Shown here piece by piece: positions 60,201 through 64,000 of a stretch of DNA of 64,000 bases (position 1 is its first letter; every line of letters begins with the position of its first letter). The notes beneath the pieces were generated by a model. That model was given only the letters and a program-made list of their open reading frames with translations, made no database searches and was not told the DNA's origin. Source of the DNA: Cercis canadensis (Eukaryota > Streptophyta > Magnoliopsida > Fabales > Fabaceae); NCBI GenBank assembly GCA_003255065.1, contig QAOA01007948.1:1-64000 (forward strand), written 5' to 3'. The translations under genes and the position numbers were made by a program.

Positions 60201-61614
60201 CTTCTCTATCAATACCATGTTGATATTGTTTTTACTGGTCATGTAAGTTAAAATTACTCTGTTCTTCTGTTGCCTGTTTGAGAATATGGACATGTAGGTA
60301 TCATTATGCAGAATATCCAAGATTTCTTGATTTAACTTGCATATTTGTCAATTTTTCCCCTCCAGATGTTTTACATAGATTTGTTGTAATAGAATATTAC
60401 TACTCATTTTCATCTATTTTGGCGGAGGGTGGGATCAATGTGAAGAAAAGAGACCTTTGGAGAAAAAAAAAATCTCAAACAAAAGCATTTGTGGAAATGT
60501 ACTGTATTTCCAGTAGTCCTTGGGAAATAATATCCTAGCCTATCATTTTTATTTTTTTCATCAATTTAAATCTACGCTTAGTAAAATTCTAGTTCAAACA
60601 TGTCAAGTTGTAAAATTTCTATTTAGAAATCTTAGGGATATCTAATTTTGCATACAGTTGCTTCGGTTGAGTTGTTCTTCAGTTCCTATGCATTACTAAT
60701 CACAACTCATGATGCAAGTAATTTTTTCCCTTGTTGGAGGGATTCATCACTAGTCTATTAATAGAACTGGGTTGAGCTTATATTCTCACTTTTGCCAACT
60801 CCTGTTGTTAGTAGTTGAATTTTTAAAATAAATTCTATAATGGTCATAATTGTTTGGATGCTTAAATGTGATACTTGATCCAAAATAGTTTTTCTTCAGT
60901 GATCTCCTGCTTTCTGTTGGTTCTAAATTAGAAAATAACATGTAACACCATTAATGAGAAAATTTCCACCATCTGAGGTTTTCATTGGGTTCAGAATCTG
61001 AACTTTACATAATATTTTCAGGTGTACAAATTTTGGAAACCTTTTGGTGATTTATGAATGTTCCTGCTTGACAATTTACATAGGGAATTGTGTCTTGACT
61101 TCTATTTGTATAGTTTAAAACTTGAGATATGTATTATTTAGTTTTGATGTGTTTATGAGGATTTCTTCAACTCTTACTGTTGAAGAAATTATCACATTTT
61201 GAATTGGAAGTAATTTTCAAGAGTACATATTCCTCTGAAAATTAATATAGACAGTGGTATTTATGCCTTTTATTGATGCTTATTCATATGTAAGTTCCTT
61301 TTCCATAGTGTCACATGTTTTTTGTCTTGCAGGTGCATGCTTATGAGCGGATGAATAGAGTCTATAATTACACATTGGATCCCTGTGGACCAGTTTACAT
61401 AACTGTTGGGGATGGTGGAAATATTGAACAAGTTGATGTTGATCACGCAGATGACGATGGAAAGTGTCCTTCAGCTGGAGATAACATACCAGAATTTGGA
61501 GGAGTTTGCCATTTAAATTTTTCCTCTGGTCCAGCCAAAGGAAAATTCTGTTGGAACAAACAGCCTGATTGGAGTGCATTTAGAGAAAGCAGTTTTGGAC
61601 ATGGGATACTTGAG
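57273..61614 (+). CDS. purple acid phosphatase, PAP15/PAP23 type, six exons, last exon missing
   Basis: A secreted metallophosphatase releasing phosphate from organic esters; the PAP15 branch includes phytases. Exons with GT-AG borders: 57273-57534, 57862-58053, 59072-59408, 59650-59867, 59963-60153 and 61333-61614, an open frame of 494 codons. The start MKISDFWVSMTIFSLLTK looks like a signal peptide. All five metal-binding motifs are intact: GDLG (about residue 196), GDLTY (223), GNHE (280), VAAWH (359-363) and GHVH (399-402, across the exon 5/6 join). The last exon present ends SSFGHGILEV; family members need one more exon of about 40-50 residues, which is not found before the N at 62455. 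Oddities: tandem copies of the donor region in intron 1, an 89-bp duplication at the end of exon 5 and a MITE in the last intron. Exact substrate is not predictable. Confidence 0.92.
57529..57861 (+). repeat. tandem repeat in phosphatase intron 1 that copies the splice donor
   Basis: About three units starting at 57529, 57632 and 57750 (spacing 103 and 118 bp), each containing TTACTGGTACTTATCTC, which is the end of exon 1 plus the donor. The units continue with GTACTAAATTTT and AAAGCATCAATTTT. Confidence 0.9.
60082..60259 (+). repeat. 89-bp tandem duplication at the end of phosphatase exon 5
   Basis: Units 60082-60170 and 60171-60259 each hold the last 72 bp of exon 5 and its donor (CAT|GTAAGTT). 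The second unit has two differences. The partial gene copy at 62456 has only one unit. Confidence 0.95.
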
Positions 61615-61998
61615 GTATGGTCTTCAGTAGTGCACTTTGTTTTTCTTGGTTCCTGTTGGGATGAATGGTTTATGCACTTCTTTACTACTGCTATTATATA
61701 CTAGCCTCCAACATTGCCCATGACACAGAGCCGAGGTGCCTGTGCCCTTGCCCCATAGGATAGGTTAGCTCAATCACCAATTCTTGTGTTTCTTGTTGTT
61801 CAAGCCTCTGAACTAGAATATCAATCAGATTTAAATAGTTTGGCATAATGACACTTCTCGTATAAATTGTTTTCTGTATATTGTTATGATGGGACCCCAT
61901 CATAGATGTTTTGATGTCATGCTTGTTTGTTCAAACTCAATAGTTTAGTTTGCTAATCCAGTGTCATTTTTCTAGGCGATGCCTGTTTGAATAATGTA
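61615..61998 (+). other. last phosphatase intron, left part
   Basis: Non-coding sequence after the donor at 61615. No final exon was recognised. Confidence 0.5.
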
Positions 61999-62251
61999 TG
62001 AGTAAACTGTCATTTGCATCCTTGAAAGATTCAAACTTTCACAAATTAGTCTTTGAAAGAACATTTATTACAAAATAGTCCTTTAATCATCAAGATTCCT
62101 AAGAAGCTTGTCCAAAAATTGATGATTAAAGGATTATTTTGTAATAAATGTTATGTGTGTTTGCTAGGAATCTTGATGATTGAAGGACTATTTTGTAATA
62201 AATATTTTTTCTGGTACTAATTTGTGAAAGATGCAAATGACAGTTTACTCA
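61999..62251. mobile_element. palindromic Stowaway-like MITE in the phosphatase intron
   Basis: 253 bp with terminal inverted repeats of about 38 bp (TGAGTAAACTGTCATTTGCA at the left, its complement at the right) and TA on each side. The left arm carries a 15-bp extra piece. Inner segments (TTATTACAAAATAGTCCTTT and its complement) pair as well, so nearly the whole element can fold back. TA target and size suggest Tc1/mariner type, an inference. Confidence 0.75.
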
Positions 62252-62455
62252 TACCGTATTGATGTTACCTGGTGGTTAATGGTGTTCTGCAAACTGACTG
62301 TGAAGTCAATTATATATTGTATTCTATTTGAAATGGAACCAAGTATTTATGCATCGTATCAGCAGTACACTTCATAATCCATATGCTTCATATAAACATG
62401 TTGAATAGCTGTTTTCAAGTAGCGATTGATTGACTACATATTTATTAATATTAAN
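62252..62455. other. intron sequence ending at a single N
   Basis: Non-coding. The N at 62455 marks a join; the next base starts a second copy of phosphatase exon 4. Confidence 0.6.
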
Positions 62456-63976
62456 GATGCTGGAGGCATTCACTTTATCATGTTAGGAGCATATGTTGAC
62501 TACAATAGTACTGGTAACTGATAGTTTCTTTGTTCTTATGTAAACCAGTCAATATGAATAATTTTAGATGGTTGCAACTTGATGTTTTTCACTGGATCTT
62601 CCTTCTAGGTGCACAGTATGCTTGGCTAAAGCGAGATCTACAAAGTATAGACCGTAGTGTAACGCCATGGCTGGTAGCTGCATGGCATCCTCCTTGGTAT
62701 AACAGCTATGCTTCACACTATCAGGAGTTTGAATGCATGAGGTTGGAAATGGAAGCACTTCTCTATCAATACCGTGTTGATATTGTTTTTACTGGTCATG
62801 TAAGTTAAAATTACTCTGTTCTTCTGTTGCCTGTTTGAGAATATGGACTTGTAGGTATCATTATGCAGAATATCCAAGATTTCTTGATTTAACTTGCATA
62901 TTTGTCAATTTTTCCCCTCCAGATGTTTTACATAGATTTGTTGTAATAGAATATTACTACTCATTTTCATCTATTTTGGTGTAGGGTGGGATCAATGTGA
63001 AGAAAAGAGACCTTTGGAGAAAAAAAAAATCTCAAACAACAGCATTTGTGGAAATGTACTGTATTTCCAGTAGTCCTTGGGATATAATATCCTAGCCTAT
63101 CATTTTTATTTTTTTCATCAATTTAAATCTACGCTTAGTAAAATTCTAGTTCAAACATGTCAAGTTGTAAAATTTCTATTTAGAAATCTTAGGGATATCT
63201 AATTTTGCATACAGTTGCTTCGGTTGAGTTGTTCTTCAGTTCCTATGCATTACTAATCACAACTCATGATGCAAGTAATTTTTTCCCTTGTTGGAGGGGT
63301 TCATCACTAGTCTATTAATAGAACTGGGTTGAGCTTATATTCTCACTTTTGCCAACTCCTGTTGTTAGTAGTTGAATTTTTAAAATAAATTCTATAATGG
63401 TCATAATTGTTTGGATGCTTAAATGTGATACTTGATCCAAAATAGTTTTTCTTCAGTGATCTCCTGCTTTCTGTTGGTTCTAAATTAGGAAATAACATGT
63501 AACACCATTAATGAGAAAATTGCCACCATCTGAGGTTTTCATTGGGTTCAGAATCTGAACTTTACATAATATTTTCAGGTGTACAATTTTTGGAAACCTT
63601 TTGGTGATTTATGAATGTTCCTGCTTGACAATTTACATAGGGAATTGTGTCTTGACTTCTATTTGTATAGTTTAAAACTTGAGATATGTATTATTTAGTT
63701 TTGATGTGTTTATGAGGATTTCTTCAACTCTTACTGTTGAAGAAATTATCACATTTTGAATTGGAAGTAATTTTCAAGAGTACATATTCCTCTGAAAATT
63801 AATATAGACAGTGGTATTTATGCCTTTTATTGATGCTTATTCATATGTAAGTTCCTTCTCCATAGTGTCACATGTTTTTTGTCTTGCAGGTGCATGCTTA
63901 TGAGCGGATGAATAGAGTCTATAATTACACATTGGATCCCTGTGGACCAGTTTACATAACTGTTGGGGATGGTGGA
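62456..63976 (+). pseudogene. partial second copy of the phosphatase gene (probable haplotype or assembly duplicate)
   Basis: Repeats 59811-61419 almost base for base: end of exon 4 (62456-62513), exon 5 (62609-62799) and the start of exon 6 (63890-63976). It differs by a few substitutions and by lacking the 89-bp exon 5 duplication. It is bounded by single N at both ends (62455 and 63977). The coding parts are undamaged. Most simply it is the other allele or an overlapping contig, not a separate gene. A true tandem duplicate is the alternative. Confidence 0.85.
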
Positions 63977-63977
63977 A

Positions 63978-64000
63978 NTGTGTACCACAAAGAGCCATTC
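63978..64000. other. last 23 bp after an N
   Basis: Does not continue exon 6 of the phosphatase. Too short to identify. Confidence 0.5.

Noticed and set aside
60278-60538. 86-codon open frame in phosphatase intron 5
   Set aside because: Intronic, AT-rich and without any domain.
1-64000. tRNA, rRNA and CRISPR features
   Set aside because: No tRNA-like box pair with a foldable cloverleaf, no rRNA sequence and no regularly spaced repeat array were seen.

Overview
This is nuclear DNA from a eudicot plant. It is AT-rich, its genes have GT-AG introns, and it carries plant-type families: a polygalacturonase, a nepenthesin-like aspartic protease, a purple acid phosphatase of the PAP15/PAP23 type, a MULE transposase and many Ty1/copia retroelements. 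The genus cannot be told from the sequence. Runs of N at 13997-14187, 29212, 42615, 62455 and 63977 mark scaffold joins. Three of the five joins (the 191-N run, 42615 and 62455) sit beside near-identical duplicated sequence, which points to two haplotypes or overlapping contigs laid end to end.

Layout. 1-1.45 kb: aspartic protease pseudogene with an internal duplication (+). 1.57-8.17 kb: polygalacturonase pseudogene (-), one exon of which is split by a young Ty1/copia element (3129-8016, TSD AACTG). 10.6-12.0 kb: LTR-like and Ty3/gypsy gag remains. 12.4-12.7 kb: an orphan double-stranded-RNA-binding exon (-). 13.05-18.9 kb: a second copy of the same copia family, whose right flank also appears left of the gap as an empty site. 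18.9-34.3 kb: gene-poor DNA made of old non-coding duplications, MITEs, a solo LTR, and a pair of related hairpins at 27.4 and 29.9 kb that resemble MIR477 precursors. 34.36-41.88 kb: fragments of a URB1-like (nucleolar ribosome-biogenesis) gene, split by a third copia element (34460-39498) and by a copia fragment. 42.6-55.6 kb: a MULE transposase gene invaded by two copia elements (44460-50692 with TSD CTCTC; 51294-54023 with TSD CAGAT); the first has a 1.45-kb solo LTR (48898-50346, TSD AAAGT) inside one of its own LTRs. 57.27-61.61 kb: six exons of a purple acid phosphatase gene (+), the only host gene here that looks functional, followed by a partial second copy (62456-63976) that is probably a haplotype or assembly duplicate.

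The genes do not form a pathway. The window records decay: host genes broken by retroelement insertion, elements nested in elements, and the intact phosphatase at one edge. The points most worth a second look are the twin MIR477-like hairpins, the empty-site/filled-site pair around the 14-kb gap, the three-level nest in the MULE, and the repeated copying of splice-donor sequence inside the phosphatase gene.
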